Shown in pieces: positions 34,193 to 43,400 of a DNA stretch of 47,176 nt; positions within the stretch are counted from its first letter, which is position 1; each line of letters opens with the position of its first letter. The position numbers and the translations under genes are program-made. The notes beneath the pieces were generated by a model. It worked only from the letters and a program-made list of their open reading frames with translations. It did no database searches and was not told the origin of the DNA. This stretch comes from Acidobacteriales bacterium 13_2_20CM_55_8 (GTDB lineage: Bacteria; Acidobacteriota; Terriglobia; Terriglobales; Acidobacteriaceae), in contig MNDG01000078.1 in the NCBI GenBank assembly GCA_001914815.1, positions 1-47,176 on the forward strand, written 5' to 3'.

Positions 34193-35356
34193 CTACCTGG
34201 CCGTTGCTTCTATCCGACTTGCGAGCCTCCCTTGAAGGAGCCCGAGAACCATCTCAGCAGCACGGTCAATGGGATGCACCGCCCTGGCAGCCGGTCCCCG
34301 CAGACGAAGTTTTACGCTGGCCAGACCCTCGATCATTTTGTCCCGCGCCGGACCAAAGGGAAGAATCTCGTTCATTCGGGCTACCACTTTTTCCACCGTG
34401 AAATCCTGCTGCACCAGTTCTGGGACTACCTGCTCTCCCGCAATCAAGTTCACCATGGCAAAGTGAGATACCTTGATGCGCGGCCGTCCCAGCAGATAAG
34501 TAAGTGGAGAAACCCGGTAGACCATTACGAACGGTGTGCCCATGATTGCAGCCTCGACAGTGGCGGTGCCGCTGGCAATGATTCCAGCCCGCGAATGGAA
34601 AAGCGCCGGCAAGGCGTCGGACACCAGATGAATGCTCGGGAGATTGCCGATCAGCGATTCCAGGAAACTGCGATCGAGAGTGGGCGCCAGCGGCAGCAGG
34701 AACTCGTACCCACAGCCCAGCTTGGCGGCAGATTCCAGCATCACGGGAAGATTCATGCCCACCTCTTTCACGCGACTGCCGGGCATGAGAGTGATCCATG
34801 GCTTGGCTGGGTCCAGTTTGTGTTGCACGGCATAGTCGCCGCGATCCATGGCAGGCAAGGCCTGATCGGCAAGAGGATGGCCGACGAAGGTCGCATCCAC
34901 ACCGCGGTCGCGATAAAACTGTTCTTCAAATGGAAAGATCACCAGCGCTTTCGTGACGTATTTCCGGAGCAGGCGAACGCGCCCCTGACGCCATGCCCAA
35001 AACTGCGGACATACGTAATAGACGACCGGAATTCCCCGTTTGTGCATCTGCCGGGCAACGCGCCAGTTGAAAGCGGGAGAGTCAATGACGATAGCGAGAT
35101 CGGGATGACGCTTGTCCGCTTCAGCAATTAAGCGACGAAAGCGACCGTAGATCTTAGGCAGATGGCTGAAAATCTCGGAGATTCCCACGACGGCGAGGTC
35201 TTTGGCGTCCGCAACCGTGTCGCACCCAACGGCGCGCATGCGGTCTCCGCCCACACCAAAGAATTCCAGCGAGGGATCACGGCTCCGTAGTACCTGGATG
35301 AGCTGTGCGCCATACAGCTCACCAGAAGCCTCTCCGGCAGAGATTAGAATTCGCAC
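34193..35356 (-). CDS. lpxB: Lipid-A-disaccharide synthase
   Basis: 387 residues from GTG 35356. GT19 glycosyltransferase that joins UDP-2,3-diacylglucosamine to lipid X, at the inner membrane's cytoplasmic face. N-terminal ILISAGEASGELYGAQLIQV and FGVGGDRMRAVG; central VVYYVCPQFWAWRQGRVRLL; C-terminal ITLMPGSRVKEVGMNLPVML and IIASGTATVEAAIMGTPFVM with conserved nucleotide-binding residues. Length is normal. It starts 41 bp after the stop of the MsbA-like exporter and is probably co-transcribed with it. It shows that the organism makes lipid A. Confidence 0.96.
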   Translation of the reverse strand: MRILISAGEASGELYGAQLIQVLRSRDPSLEFFGVGGDRMRAVGCDTVADAKDLAVVGISEIFSHLPKIYGRFRRLIAEADKRHPDLAIVIDSPAFNWRVARQMHKRGIPVVYYVCPQFWAWRQGRVRLLRKYVTKALVIFPFEEQFYRDRGVDATFVGHPLADQALPAMDRGDYAVQHKLDPAKPWITLMPGSRVKEVGMNLPVMLESAAKLGCGYEFLLPLAPTLDRSFLESLIGNLPSIHLVSDALPALFHSRAGIIASGTATVEAAIMGTPFVMVYRVSPLTYLLGRPRIKVSHFAMVNLIAGEQVVPELVQQDFTVEKVVARMNEILPFGPARDKMIEGLASVKLRLRGPAARAVHPIDRAAEMVLGLLQGRLASRIEATAR

Positions 35357-35396
35357 GCCAGCATTGTAAAGTAGCGCCGGCGTCCCGCCTGTGCTA

Positions 35397-37331
35397 CTAA
35401 TCGTCGGCGCTGGCGGTGACTTGGGGGCCGCTGCCCACCGGAATCTCCTGATCTTTGTATTGCAACTGGTAGAGCTTGTAATAGATTCCGCGCTGCGCGA
35501 GCAGTTGCTGGTGAGTTCCTTCCTCGCGGACCAATCCCTTGTGCATGACGATGATCTTGTCAGCCCGCTGCACTGTCGAAAGCCGATGAGCGATTACCAC
35601 CGAGGTGCGGCCTTCCACCATGCGACTGAGTGCATCACGCACCTTAAATTCAGTTTCTGTATCCACGCTGGAAGTAGCTTCGTCCAGGATGAGAATCTTC
35701 GGGTTGTGCGCCAGGGCCCGAGCGAAGGAAATGAGCTGCTTCTGGCCGGTAGAAAGCGTCGAACCACGTTCGCGCACTTCCTCTTTGAAGCCCTGCGGCA
35801 AAGTGCGGATAAAGTCGGCAAGATTCACGTCGATGGCAGCCTGTTGTACATCTTCGTCAGTGATGAATTGTGTGCCCAGGCGGATGTTTCCTTCGACAGT
35901 ACCGGTAAAGAGGAATGGATCTTGCAACACCACACCGAAGCGGCGGCGAAGATCGGCGAGATCCATGTCTTTGACGTCTACTCCGTCCATTTTTATCGCG
36001 CCTTTCTGCACATCGTAAAAACGCATCAGCAGAGAAATGATCGTAGTTTTGCCAGCCCCAGTGTGTCCGACAATAGCGACAGTCTCGCCAGGTTCAATCA
36101 CAAAGCTGAGATCCCGCAGCACCCAGTCGGGTTCCGTTGTTGTGTGAATATCTGCTCCAGCCCGTGAAGCTCCTTTACCGTTCTTGCCATCACCGGTGTC
36201 GATAGGAATGTTCCGATAGGCGAACCACACATGATCGAATTCAATGCGGCCAGGACCTTCTGGTTTCTTCGTGACTGCCGGAGAGGTGATTTCGACCGGC
36301 GTATCCAGTAGTTTAAAAATACGCTCGCTGGAAGCCATCGCCGATTGCAGGATGTTGTATTTCTCGCTGAAGTCCTGAATGGGCCGGAAGAATCGTTGCG
36401 CGTACTGTATGAACGCCGCAAGAATTCCGATCGTGGAAGCGCCACGGATCACGTCATTACCGCCAAACCAGATAACACAGGCGATGGCGATTGAGGAAAG
36501 GATCTCCACCACCGGGTAGTAGACGGCATGGGCCATAATGGCGTCTTTAAAGGCGTCCATGTGAGTGGCGTTGACGTCGGAAAACTTCTGGAATGCCCGT
36601 TCTTCGCGGCTAAAGAGCTGCAGCACCACCATCCCGCTGACATGCTCTTGCAGGTAAGCATTAATGCGCGCAATCGCCACGCGAATGCGGCGGTAGGAAT
36701 CGCGTACTTTGTCACGAAAGATTTTGGTCGCGATGGCGATCAGCGGCAGAACGGCGAAAGTAATCAATGCCAGCTTGGTGTTCATCTGCAGCATGATGGC
36801 TACAATGCCGGCGAGCACGAAAACATCTTCAAAAATCGAGACCACGCCGGAAGTGAACATTTCGTTCAGCGCGTCAACGTCGCTGGTGACGCGCGTCACC
36901 AGGCGTCCGACCGGATTCTTGTCGTAGAAACCGATGTGCATGCGTTGCAGATGACGGAAAATTTCCTTGCGTAAGTCGAACATCACCATCTGCCCGGCCC
37001 ATTGCATGTAATAAGTCTGGAGATATTCCAGCAAAAAGCTGAAGACCAGCAACCCAACGTACAAGGCGGCAATCTGTGCAATTCCGACGAAAGGATTACT
37101 GCTCAGAAAACGGTCAAAGCGTGTGTGCAGTCCCGGAACCGGCGCCAGGTAGCGGTCGATAACAATCTTGGTGAGGTAAGGCCCCAGAACGTCGGCCCCC
37201 ACCTTGAGAAGGATGGATCCCAGGGCGATTGCCACCTGCCATTTGTAAGGGGCGAGGTAGCGAAGCAGCCGCTTCATCAGGCGGCTGTCATAGGCTTTTC
37301 CTAATACCTCTTCTTCGTGGGCTGAGGCCAT
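35397..37331 (-). CDS. MsbA-like lipid A/multidrug ABC exporter (fused permease-ATPase)
   Basis: 644 residues from ATG 37331. Six membrane helices (about 30-350) then an ATP-binding domain (about 385-625). Walker A is VAIVGHTGAGKTTIISLLMR, the Q-loop RRFGVVLQDPFLFTGTVEGN, signature GSTLSTGQKQLISFARAL (LSTGQ for LSGGQ), Walker B ILILDEATSSVD, and H-loop VVIAHRLSTV. Homodimeric exporter; family members flip lipid A or drugs. Its position directly upstream of lpxB supports lipid A export (inference), but a drug exporter cannot be ruled out. A Gly/Lys-rich insert (about 370-385) separates the domains. Confidence 0.9.
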   Translation of the reverse strand: MASAHEEEVLGKAYDSRLMKRLLRYLAPYKWQVAIALGSILLKVGADVLGPYLTKIVIDRYLAPVPGLHTRFDRFLSSNPFVGIAQIAALYVGLLVFSFLLEYLQTYYMQWAGQMVMFDLRKEIFRHLQRMHIGFYDKNPVGRLVTRVTSDVDALNEMFTSGVVSIFEDVFVLAGIVAIMLQMNTKLALITFAVLPLIAIATKIFRDKVRDSYRRIRVAIARINAYLQEHVSGMVVLQLFSREERAFQKFSDVNATHMDAFKDAIMAHAVYYPVVEILSSIAIACVIWFGGNDVIRGASTIGILAAFIQYAQRFFRPIQDFSEKYNILQSAMASSERIFKLLDTPVEITSPAVTKKPEGPGRIEFDHVWFAYRNIPIDTGDGKNGKGASRAGADIHTTTEPDWVLRDLSFVIEPGETVAIVGHTGAGKTTIISLLMRFYDVQKGAIKMDGVDVKDMDLADLRRRFGVVLQDPFLFTGTVEGNIRLGTQFITDEDVQQAAIDVNLADFIRTLPQGFKEEVRERGSTLSTGQKQLISFARALAHNPKILILDEATSSVDTETEFKVRDALSRMVEGRTSVVIAHRLSTVQRADKIIVMHKGLVREEGTHQQLLAQRGIYYKLYQLQYKDQEIPVGSGPQVTASADD

Positions 37332-37391
37332 CGGCTATTGTAAGATTACCTTAAATAGATGGGAACGGCAGGGCGAAGGATGGAAAAGGTT

Positions 37392-38642
37392 TTAGGCAGC
37401 CCGTCGCAGGATTAGTGCCGAATTCTTCGACCCGAACCCCACGCAATTACAAATAGCATGCTCGATCTCCGCGCGGCGACCGGCTTCGGGCACGTAATCC
37501 AGGTCGCACTCAGGATCAGCGACATCGAGATTGATGGTGGGAGGAATCTTGCCGTGTTCCATGGCAACCAGGGTGGCAGCGAGGCTTGCGGCACCGCAGG
37601 CGCCTTGAGCATGTCCAATCTGTGATTTCAATCCTGACATCGGAATCTTGCCCGCATGCTCACCCAGAGCGAGTTTGAGAGCGCGCGTCTCCACACGATC
37701 GTTCATCTCGGTGGAAGTCCCGTGCAGATTGACATAATGAATATCTTCCGCCGCGAGCCTTGCTTCTCCGAGTGCTTCGGTAATGGCGCGCGCAGGTTCC
37801 TCCGGCGACTCGCTCATGCGCACCCGGTGGAATGCCTCACAGGTGGACGCGTATCCGGCAATCTCCGCGTAGATGCGAGCGCCGCGGGCGCGAGCATGGT
37901 CGTAGTCTTCCAGGATGAACATCCAGGAACCCTCGGCCAGAACGAAGCCATCACGATCCGCCGAAAAGGGTCGCGAGGCGCGCTCGGGAGCATGGTTCCA
38001 GGAAGCAGTCAGCGCACGCAACAACGAATAACCCTTAATGATTCCAGGAGTAATGGGTGCATCCACGCCGCCTACCAGGAACATGGGCTGCACTCCGGCT
38101 TGGATGTGCTGATAGGCGTAACCAATGGCATCCGTAGACGACGTGCACCCTGTAGTGATGACGTGGCTGTAACCGCGAAATCCGAAACGCATGCTGACTT
38201 CGCTGGGAATCGTTCCCATGGTGCCGCTGGGAATACAAAACAAGCTGACTTGTTTCACGTGACCGCTGTGCCAGAGACGATACTGTTCTTCGGAAAATTC
38301 CTGCGCGCCGCCGCCGGTGCCGAGAATCACGCCAATCTCGCGCTTCTCCTCCATCGACATCGCGGCAGGATCAAGGCCTGCGTCGTGAATCGCCTCCGCG
38401 GAAGCTGCCACGGCCAGGGGCACGACGCGAGAGACGTGTTTCCGTTCGCGAGGATCCACCCAGGCGAGTTCATCAAAGTCAGGAATTTCGCCGGCGATGT
38501 GCACCGGCAGATCGGACGGATCGAAAAGCGAGATTCGTTTTACCCCAGATTTTCCAGTCAAAATAGCCTGGCAAAAGGCTGCCTTACCCATTCCATTGGG
38601 GCTGATGACGCCCAGTCCGGTGATGACAACGCGAGGAAGCAT
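37392..38642 (-). CDS. fabF: Beta-ketoacyl-ACP synthase II-like condensing enzyme
   Basis: 416 residues from ATG 38642; a GTG two codons earlier is also in frame. Starts RVVITGLGVISPNGMGKAAF as in KAS I/II. The Cys-His-His triad is present: SHVITTGCTSSTDAIGYAY (about 165), VNLHGTSTEMNDRVE (about 305) and LKSQIGHAQGACGAASLAAT (about 340). It elongates acyl-ACP in fatty-acid synthesis. No acyl-carrier gene is adjacent, so a role in a specialised lipid path is also possible. Cytosolic. It is divergent from hemW (60 bp), and upstream of the MsbA-like exporter and lpxB on the same strand, a lipid-centred cluster. Confidence 0.9.
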   Translation of the reverse strand: MLPRVVITGLGVISPNGMGKAAFCQAILTGKSGVKRISLFDPSDLPVHIAGEIPDFDELAWVDPRERKHVSRVVPLAVAASAEAIHDAGLDPAAMSMEEKREIGVILGTGGGAQEFSEEQYRLWHSGHVKQVSLFCIPSGTMGTIPSEVSMRFGFRGYSHVITTGCTSSTDAIGYAYQHIQAGVQPMFLVGGVDAPITPGIIKGYSLLRALTASWNHAPERASRPFSADRDGFVLAEGSWMFILEDYDHARARGARIYAEIAGYASTCEAFHRVRMSESPEEPARAITEALGEARLAAEDIHYVNLHGTSTEMNDRVETRALKLALGEHAGKIPMSGLKSQIGHAQGACGAASLAATLVAMEHGKIPPTINLDVADPECDLDYVPEAGRRAEIEHAICNCVGFGSKNSALILRRAA

Positions 38643-38702
38643 ATTCACTTTAGATGCAGGGCCTGGGTCCGACCGTCACGGCAACGTGGGATAATCAGCA
38701 TA

Positions 38703-39890
38703 ATGCCCTTGGGCCTTTATATTTCGGTGCCATTCTGTCGTACCAAGTGCAGCTACTGCAACTTCGCGTCAGATGTCTTCTCCCGCACCATTTTCCACCG
38801 CTACGTGGAACGTGTGTGTTCGGACATGGAACGTGCCAATAGTATCGCAGATCAGATGGGCGGACAGCTCGATCGGACGCTGGACTCCATATATCTGGGC
38901 GGCGGAACTCCTACGATACTCGATATAACTGAATTGGAGCGGCTATTTGTCATAATTTCGCAAAATTTCGAGCTGTTGCCAAATGCTGAAGTCACTGTGG
39001 AATGCGCCCCCGGCACACTGACACCTGCGATAGTGGAAGCGCTCCAGCGTAGCGGCGTCAATCGCGTGAGTCTGGGAGTGCAATCTTTCGTTGACCAAGA
39101 AGCCGCCGCCGTCGGGCGTTTGCACTCCCGGACGGTGGTACTGGCTGACATGGCACGTCTGCGCGCAGCTGGAATTTCCGACATCAACATTGACCTCATT
39201 GCCGGCTTACCCCGCCAAACCCCGAAGAGCTGGGAAGTTTCGATTGCTGAAACGATTGCTTCCGGCGTACCTCATGCCAGCGTCTATATGCTCGAGGTTG
39301 ACGAAGATTCCCGGCTCGGCCGCGAGTTGATTGCAGGCGGTACACGATACCACGCTCATTTCGTTCCCCAGGACGAAGTCACCGCGGATTTGTATGAGAT
39401 GGCGTGCGAGCAACTGGATACGTCTGGCGTGCGGCAATACGAAATTTCCAATTTCGCGCGCGAAAGCTACGGGTCGCGGCACAATTTAAAATATTGGACG
39501 CGCCAGCCGTACCTCGGTTTTGGAGTAGACGCGCATTCTATGCTTCCGTCGCGGGATGCCGAGAACGAAGCCGTACGATTCTCCACCCCAGACTCGCTGG
39601 AAGAATACGTCGTGGAGGGGCCTTTCAAGCGCACTCCAGTTACATCTCACGCGGCGCTCGAAGAGACGTTTTTTCTTGGGCTGAGGCTCAGTCGTGGTGT
39701 GGACTTGAAAAAAGTCGCTGCGAAATTTGGGCGGTCCGCAGTCGCCGGCTTCGCTGAAACCATCTCCGAATTCGTAGAAAGCGGATTGATGGAGCGCGAA
39801 GATTCGTGGATTCGGCTGACATCGCGCGGCAGACTGCTGTCCAATGAGGTCTTCGAAAGATTTGTTTCAGAAGAAGTGGCCCGTGGCTAG
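38703..39890 (+). CDS. hemW: HemW-type radical-SAM protein (coproporphyrinogen oxidase-like)
   Basis: 395 residues from ATG 38703 (MPLGLYISVPFCRTKCSYCN). The CxxxCxxC cluster for the 4Fe-4S/SAM centre is in the first 25 residues, as in HemW. The glycine-rich SIYLGGGTPTIL, VNRVSLGVQSFVDQEAAAVG, NIDLIAGLPRQTPKSWE and the C-terminal HemN-like domain (EETFFLGLRLSRGVDLKKV) follow. HemW is a heme chaperone rather than an oxidase. The open frame extends far upstream through the antisense of fabF, but 38703 is the correct start. The stop TAG (39888-39890) lies inside the first words of heptamer array F. Confidence 0.93.
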   Translation: MPLGLYISVPFCRTKCSYCNFASDVFSRTIFHRYVERVCSDMERANSIADQMGGQLDRTLDSIYLGGGTPTILDITELERLFVIISQNFELLPNAEVTVECAPGTLTPAIVEALQRSGVNRVSLGVQSFVDQEAAAVGRLHSRTVVLADMARLRAAGISDINIDLIAGLPRQTPKSWEVSIAETIASGVPHASVYMLEVDEDSRLGRELIAGGTRYHAHFVPQDEVTADLYEMACEQLDTSGVRQYEISNFARESYGSRHNLKYWTRQPYLGFGVDAHSMLPSRDAENEAVRFSTPDSLEEYVVEGPFKRTPVTSHAALEETFFLGLRLSRGVDLKKVAAKFGRSAVAGFAETISEFVESGLMEREDSWIRLTSRGRLLSNEVFERFVSEEVARG

Positions 39891-39957
39891 GATCAGTGGC
39901 CAGATATCAGTTATCATTAGCATCCATTGCGTCACTGGCCACTAGCCACTGACCACT
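39875..39957. repeat. Heptamer array F (AGTGGCC / AGCCACT), starts inside hemW
   Basis: AGTGGCC (39875-39881) and CGTGGCT (39882-39888) are within the last hemW codons and supply part of its TAG stop. After a 6-bp unit the register continues: AGTGGCC, AGATATC, AGTTATC, ATTAGCA, TCCATTG, CGTCACT, GGCCACT, AGCCACT, GACCACT (39895-39957). The last four words are reverse complements of the first ones. Same word family as array D. Confidence 0.82.
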
Positions 39958-39966
39958 GTTCTACGC

Positions 39967-40257
39967 ATGGGTCTTTACTCACATTACGACGGCGCGCACA
40001 ACCATCCCGTAAATCGGGCGCTGCACATGATTGCCATCCCGGTTGGCTTTTCGTCACTTGTGGTCGTGTGGTTCCACTGGATCATCGGGCTCCTGCTGAT
40101 TCCTGCGGCTTTCGCCCTAGCTTGGCTGGGGCATTTAATTGAAGGCAACAAGCCAGCATTCCTCACTAACCCGGCACATGTTTTTGTAGCCCCCTTGTGG
40201 ATGGCCCGCAAAATCTTCGGCCCGGGACAAAAGAAAACCTCTACACCAACGGTCTAG
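39967..40257 (+). CDS. Mpo1-like (DUF962) small membrane protein
   Basis: 96 residues from ATG 39967. The N-terminal MGLYSHYDGAHNHPVNRALH, with its spaced His residues, is the diagnostic DUF962/Mpo1 motif, where His and metal act in alpha-oxidation of fatty acids in yeast Mpo1. Two hydrophobic helices (MIAIPVGFSSLVVVWFHWII, then LLLIPAAFALAWLGHLIEGN), and a Pro/Lys-rich tail. Shorter than yeast Mpo1 but usual for bacteria. Inner membrane. No ribosome binding site is evident: array F ends only 9 bp before the ATG. Confidence 0.8.
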   Translation: MGLYSHYDGAHNHPVNRALHMIAIPVGFSSLVVVWFHWIIGLLLIPAAFALAWLGHLIEGNKPAFLTNPAHVFVAPLWMARKIFGPGQKKTSTPTV

Positions 40258-40317
40258 TTCTTCCGCACTCTTTCCTTCGAACTCAACAATAGTGTGTTAT
40301 GGGGTCGAGGCAGTCCA

Positions 40318-40554
40318 ATGTCTGAAGAGATCATCGCGCTCCTGGGAGAGATCCGGGATCTGCAGAAACAACATATCGAGAACTACAAACTGGCGCTTGC
40401 AAATCAACAGCAGGCATTGGACACACAAAAGCAAGCGATGCGCCGGGCGAGAACGATGTTAATAGTCGTAGCCGGCCTGGTGCTGGCGATCTACCTCCTG
40501 CCTGCGGTTTGGTGGGGATTGGGGTGGGGCCTTCGATGTGCGCTCCGCCGATAA
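40318..40554 (+). CDS. Small membrane protein with coiled coil
   Basis: 78 residues from ATG 40318 (MSEEIIALLGEIRDLQKQHI). Residues about 1-42 are an amphipathic coiled coil rich in Gln and Lys (ENYKLALANQQQALDTQKQA); 48-70 is a membrane helix (MLIVVAGLVLAIYLLPAVWW). There is a basic end (RCALRR). No family recognised with certainty. Orientation with a cytosolic coiled coil is expected from the positive charges before the helix. It follows the Mpo1-like gene by 60 bp and might share its transcript. Confidence 0.6.
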   Translation: MSEEIIALLGEIRDLQKQHIENYKLALANQQQALDTQKQAMRRARTMLIVVAGLVLAIYLLPAVWWGLGWGLRCALRR

Positions 40555-40689
40555 TTTCTCCAAGGAATTCAAACCAACCGGTCGGTTCGACGTTTTCTTC
40601 ATCTTCCCTCGCTATGTTCTAATAAAAAGTTCGGCGCCAAGTGATTGCGCCGGCTGTCAAGTGCTGCATCGAGGTTCGGCGGAGGGACT

Positions 40690-41832
40690 TTGGATTTCCA
40701 ACTCAACGAGGAACAACTTCAACTAAAAAAGAGCGTACGCGAATTTGCCGAACGCGAGATTGCTTCCCACGTGATGCAGTGGGACGAAGCCGGCGACTTC
40801 CCCCTGGCCGTCATTAAGGAACTGGGCAAGCTCGGTTTGCTGGGAACGGTATTTCCAACTGAGTATGGCGGTGCCGGAATGGGTTACGTCGAGTATGTCA
40901 CTGCCATCGAAGAACTCTCAAAAGTAGATGGCTCTGTTGGCATCATTGTGGCAGCACATACTTCGTTGTGCTCGAATCACATTTTTCTCGCGGGATCGGA
41001 AGAGCAGAAAAAGAAGTACATCAGCAAGCTAGCGACAGGTGAATTCATCGGCGCCTGGGGCCTGACCGAGCCGTCTTCGGGATCGGACGCGGGTAGCGCC
41101 CGCATGACAGCCGTCCGTCGAGGCAGCCACTGGGTGTTGAATGGGGCAAAGACTTTCTGTACCAACGGACACTACGCCGATGTCGTGGTTGTAATCGCAG
41201 TGACCGACCGCGCGGCGCACACCCACGGACTTTCCGCCTTCGTAGTTGAGAAGGGCACCAAAGGGTTCCGGCCGGGGAAAAAAGAAAACAAGCTCGGGTT
41301 GCGGGCCAGCGACACGGCAGAATTGATCTTCGAAGATTGCGTAATCCCGGCTGGAAATCTTGTCGGCAAGGAAGGCGATGGCTTCATTGACGCCATGCAA
41401 GTCCTGGATGGAGGCCGAATTTCAATCGCTGCGCTGTCCTTAGGCATGGCAGAAGGCGCGTACGAAGCGGCGCTGAAGTATTCCAAACAGCGCAAACAGT
41501 TTGGCAAGGCCATCAGCGAATTCCAGGCCATTCAATGGAAACTAGCCGATATGGCCACCGAAATTGAGGCCGCGAAGCTGCTGACTCTGCGCGCCGCTTC
41601 CATGAAAGACGCAGGAATGAAGACCACCTTGGAGTCCTCCATGGCCAAGCTTTATGCCAGTGAGGTAGCCGTGAGGTGCGCCAACGACGGTGTACAGATT
41701 CATGGCGGCTACGGGTTTATTAAGGACTATCCTGCAGAGAAGTTCTATCGAGATGTAAAATTATGCACTATTGGCGAGGGTACCAGCGAGATCCAGCGGC
41801 TGGTGATTGCCCGTCAACTGCTTAAAGACTAA
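40690..41832 (+). CDS. Acyl-CoA dehydrogenase
   Basis: 380 residues from TTG 40690, directly preceded by GGAGGG; this yields the usual start [22 protein letters not shown] enzyme that oxidises the alpha-beta bond of acyl-CoA. FAD/substrate motifs: [19 protein letters not shown] (about 120-138), [53 protein letters not shown] and the C-terminal [19 protein letters not shown] followed by [18 protein letters not shown] with the catalytic-base Glu. The length and IGEGTSEIQ resemble short-chain/butyryl-type enzymes, with flavin supplied by rib genes. Chain-length preference is inferred. Cytosolic. Confidence 0.93.
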   Translation: MDFQLNEEQLQLKKSVREFAEREIASHVMQWDEAGDFPLAVIKELGKLGLLGTVFPTEYGGAGMGYVEYVTAIEELSKVDGSVGIIVAAHTSLCSNHIFLAGSEEQKKKYISKLATGEFIGAWGLTEPSSGSDAGSARMTAVRRGSHWVLNGAKTFCTNGHYADVVVVIAVTDRAAHTHGLSAFVVEKGTKGFRPGKKENKLGLRASDTAELIFEDCVIPAGNLVGKEGDGFIDAMQVLDGGRISIAALSLGMAEGAYEAALKYSKQRKQFGKAISEFQAIQWKLADMATEIEAAKLLTLRAASMKDAGMKTTLESSMAKLYASEVAVRCANDGVQIHGGYGFIKDYPAEKFYRDVKLCTIGEGTSEIQRLVIARQLLKD

Positions 41833-41959
41833 ACCTCGTTACCCTTAGGAGCATTCCGCGGCCTAATTCCCCGTACTCCAGTGCGGCAACTCCCCACCGG
41901 CTACTCTCATCCAAAGCACACTTCAGATTGGACTGCTGTAGTGTGGATGGAGCGTTCAC

Positions 41960-43306
41960 ATGAAAAAGCCTGGCAAGTGGGGTTTACATGGGATCCGAAA
42001 TCGTTGGGAGATCTCAATTGGCCTGCTCGGAATATTCCTTCTATTCGCGATATTAACCGGATGCGGCGGACTCGGGGGCGCTTCCACTGGTCCGCCTCCG
42101 CCCAATCCGAAACTGAATGAATCCATCAATCACATCATTTTCATGGCGCAGGAGAATCGTGGGTTCGATCATTATTTCGGAAAACTACCGGAGTATTGGC
42201 AGGCTAATGGATATCCCAGCCAAACTTTCAATGGCCTTCCTAGCAACGCGTCCAATCCCAGTTTCGACGGTCTGAGCACAGTGAATGCTTTTCATTTACG
42301 AACGGTTTGCGTGCAAAATCTAAGTCCCGGCTGGAATGAAAGTCACACCGATTGGAATGTGAATAACCCGACGGGGCCTTGGGCCGGGGATGGATTTGTA
42401 CACACCGCGGCACATTTTTCTCAGACCGTCGGTCCCCCGGACGCACCCATCTTTGATCAGCAGGGCTTGCGCGCCATGGGATATTACGATGGCAATGATT
42501 TGAACTATTACTACTTTATGGCGTCGAATTTCGCGACGTCGGACGCCTGGTTCGCCCCGGTGATGAGCCGGACTCAGCTCAACCGCCTATATTTATTGGC
42601 GGCTACTTCGGCGGGACACGTTAATCCCCCCCAAACGCCGCTCCCTAATAAAACGATTTTTGAGTTGTTGGAATCAGCCGGAATCTCGTGGAAGATTTAC
42701 GAGACCGATCCCGGCACGGCGTTCATAGGAAATTTTCAGCCGTTCGCGTCACTACACACAGCCAACATCCAGATTGAGCCAGGTTACGCATCCGATCTGG
42801 ATGAGCATCCCGGCAATGGCAAAAGTATTCAGGCCGGCGCCCAACATGTGCATGACATTATCAAAGGCTTGATGCAAAGTTCGTCGTGGAAGGATTCGGT
42901 GTTCATTCTCACGTTCGACGAATTTGGCAGTTTCTACGATCACGTTTCGCCAGCCCCTGCCAAGTCGCCCGATGGTATCCTGCCTATCGATTTAGGACCT
43001 AACGACGTTTGCAGCAAAACCACCGGCGTCAATTGTGACTTCACGCTGACCGGCTATCGCGTGCCATTGCTGGTGGTGTCACCATTCACCAACAAGAATT
43101 ACGTGTCTCACCGCGCTGCGGATTTCACCGCCATTCTTAAGTTGATCGAGACCCGGTTTCATTTAGATAGCTTGACCGACCGGGATGCCGACCAGATGGA
43201 TATGACGGAATTTTTCAACTTTGCGAATCCGCCTTGGATGACGCCTCCCCCAAATGTTCCCGACCAGAATCAGAATGGCTTGTGCGATTTCCACGCCGTT
43301 CCGTAG
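41960..43306 (+). CDS. Phosphoesterase-family lipoprotein (phospholipase C / acid phosphatase-like)
   Basis: 448 residues from ATG 41960. N-terminal lipoprotein signal: ISIGLLGIFLLFAILTGCGG, with lipobox ILTGC and Cys at about 35, then a Gly/Pro linker. The PF04185-type phosphoesterase starts at SINHIIFMAQENRGFDHYFG, the family's metal-binding entry motif, and continues with NYYYFMASNFATSDAWFAPV, SVFILTFDEFGSFYDHVSP (metal-binding Asp/Glu/His) and VPLLVVSPFTNKNYVSHR. Family members cleave phospholipids or phosphate esters outside the cytoplasm. Substrate not known. It is alone on its strand between an acyl-CoA dehydrogenase and meaB. Confidence 0.87.
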   Translation: MKKPGKWGLHGIRNRWEISIGLLGIFLLFAILTGCGGLGGASTGPPPPNPKLNESINHIIFMAQENRGFDHYFGKLPEYWQANGYPSQTFNGLPSNASNPSFDGLSTVNAFHLRTVCVQNLSPGWNESHTDWNVNNPTGPWAGDGFVHTAAHFSQTVGPPDAPIFDQQGLRAMGYYDGNDLNYYYFMASNFATSDAWFAPVMSRTQLNRLYLLAATSAGHVNPPQTPLPNKTIFELLESAGISWKIYETDPGTAFIGNFQPFASLHTANIQIEPGYASDLDEHPGNGKSIQAGAQHVHDIIKGLMQSSSWKDSVFILTFDEFGSFYDHVSPAPAKSPDGILPIDLGPNDVCSKTTGVNCDFTLTGYRVPLLVVSPFTNKNYVSHRAADFTAILKLIETRFHLDSLTDRDADQMDMTEFFNFANPPWMTPPPNVPDQNQNGLCDFHAVP

Positions 43307-43322
43307 AAGATGAATCTCGATA

Positions 43323-43349
43323 GTGGGTCAGCCTTGAAAACTGGCCCAC
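43323..43349 (+). terminator. Possible terminator hairpin after the phosphoesterase gene
   Basis: A 9-bp stem GTGGGTCAG (43323-43331) / CTGGCCCAC (43341-43349) with one G-U pair and a 9-nt loop, 16 bp after the stop codon. The T-run behind it is weak (GTCTTTA), so intrinsic termination is uncertain. Confidence 0.45.
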
Positions 43350-43400
43350 CAGTCTTTAGACAGTTTCATCCGGTCATGCCCCTGCTTTACACTGAGCAGT

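Noticed and set aside
34232-35131. Open frame of about 299 codons on the plus strand
   Set aside because: It is antisense to lpxB, which is complete and unmistakable.
35391-36167. Open frame of about 258 codons on the plus strand
   Set aside because: It is antisense to the ATPase domain of the MsbA-like exporter, whose motifs are complete.
37656-38702. Long open frame upstream of hemW on the plus strand (about 349 codons)
   Set aside because: It is the antisense of fabF, has no family motif and no ribosome binding site. The hemW start at 38703 begins exactly at the conserved N-terminus.
40630-40652. Terminator hairpin before the acyl-CoA dehydrogenase (CGGCGC...GCGCCG)
   Set aside because: The stem is short and is not followed by a T-run; it may be chance in GC-rich DNA.
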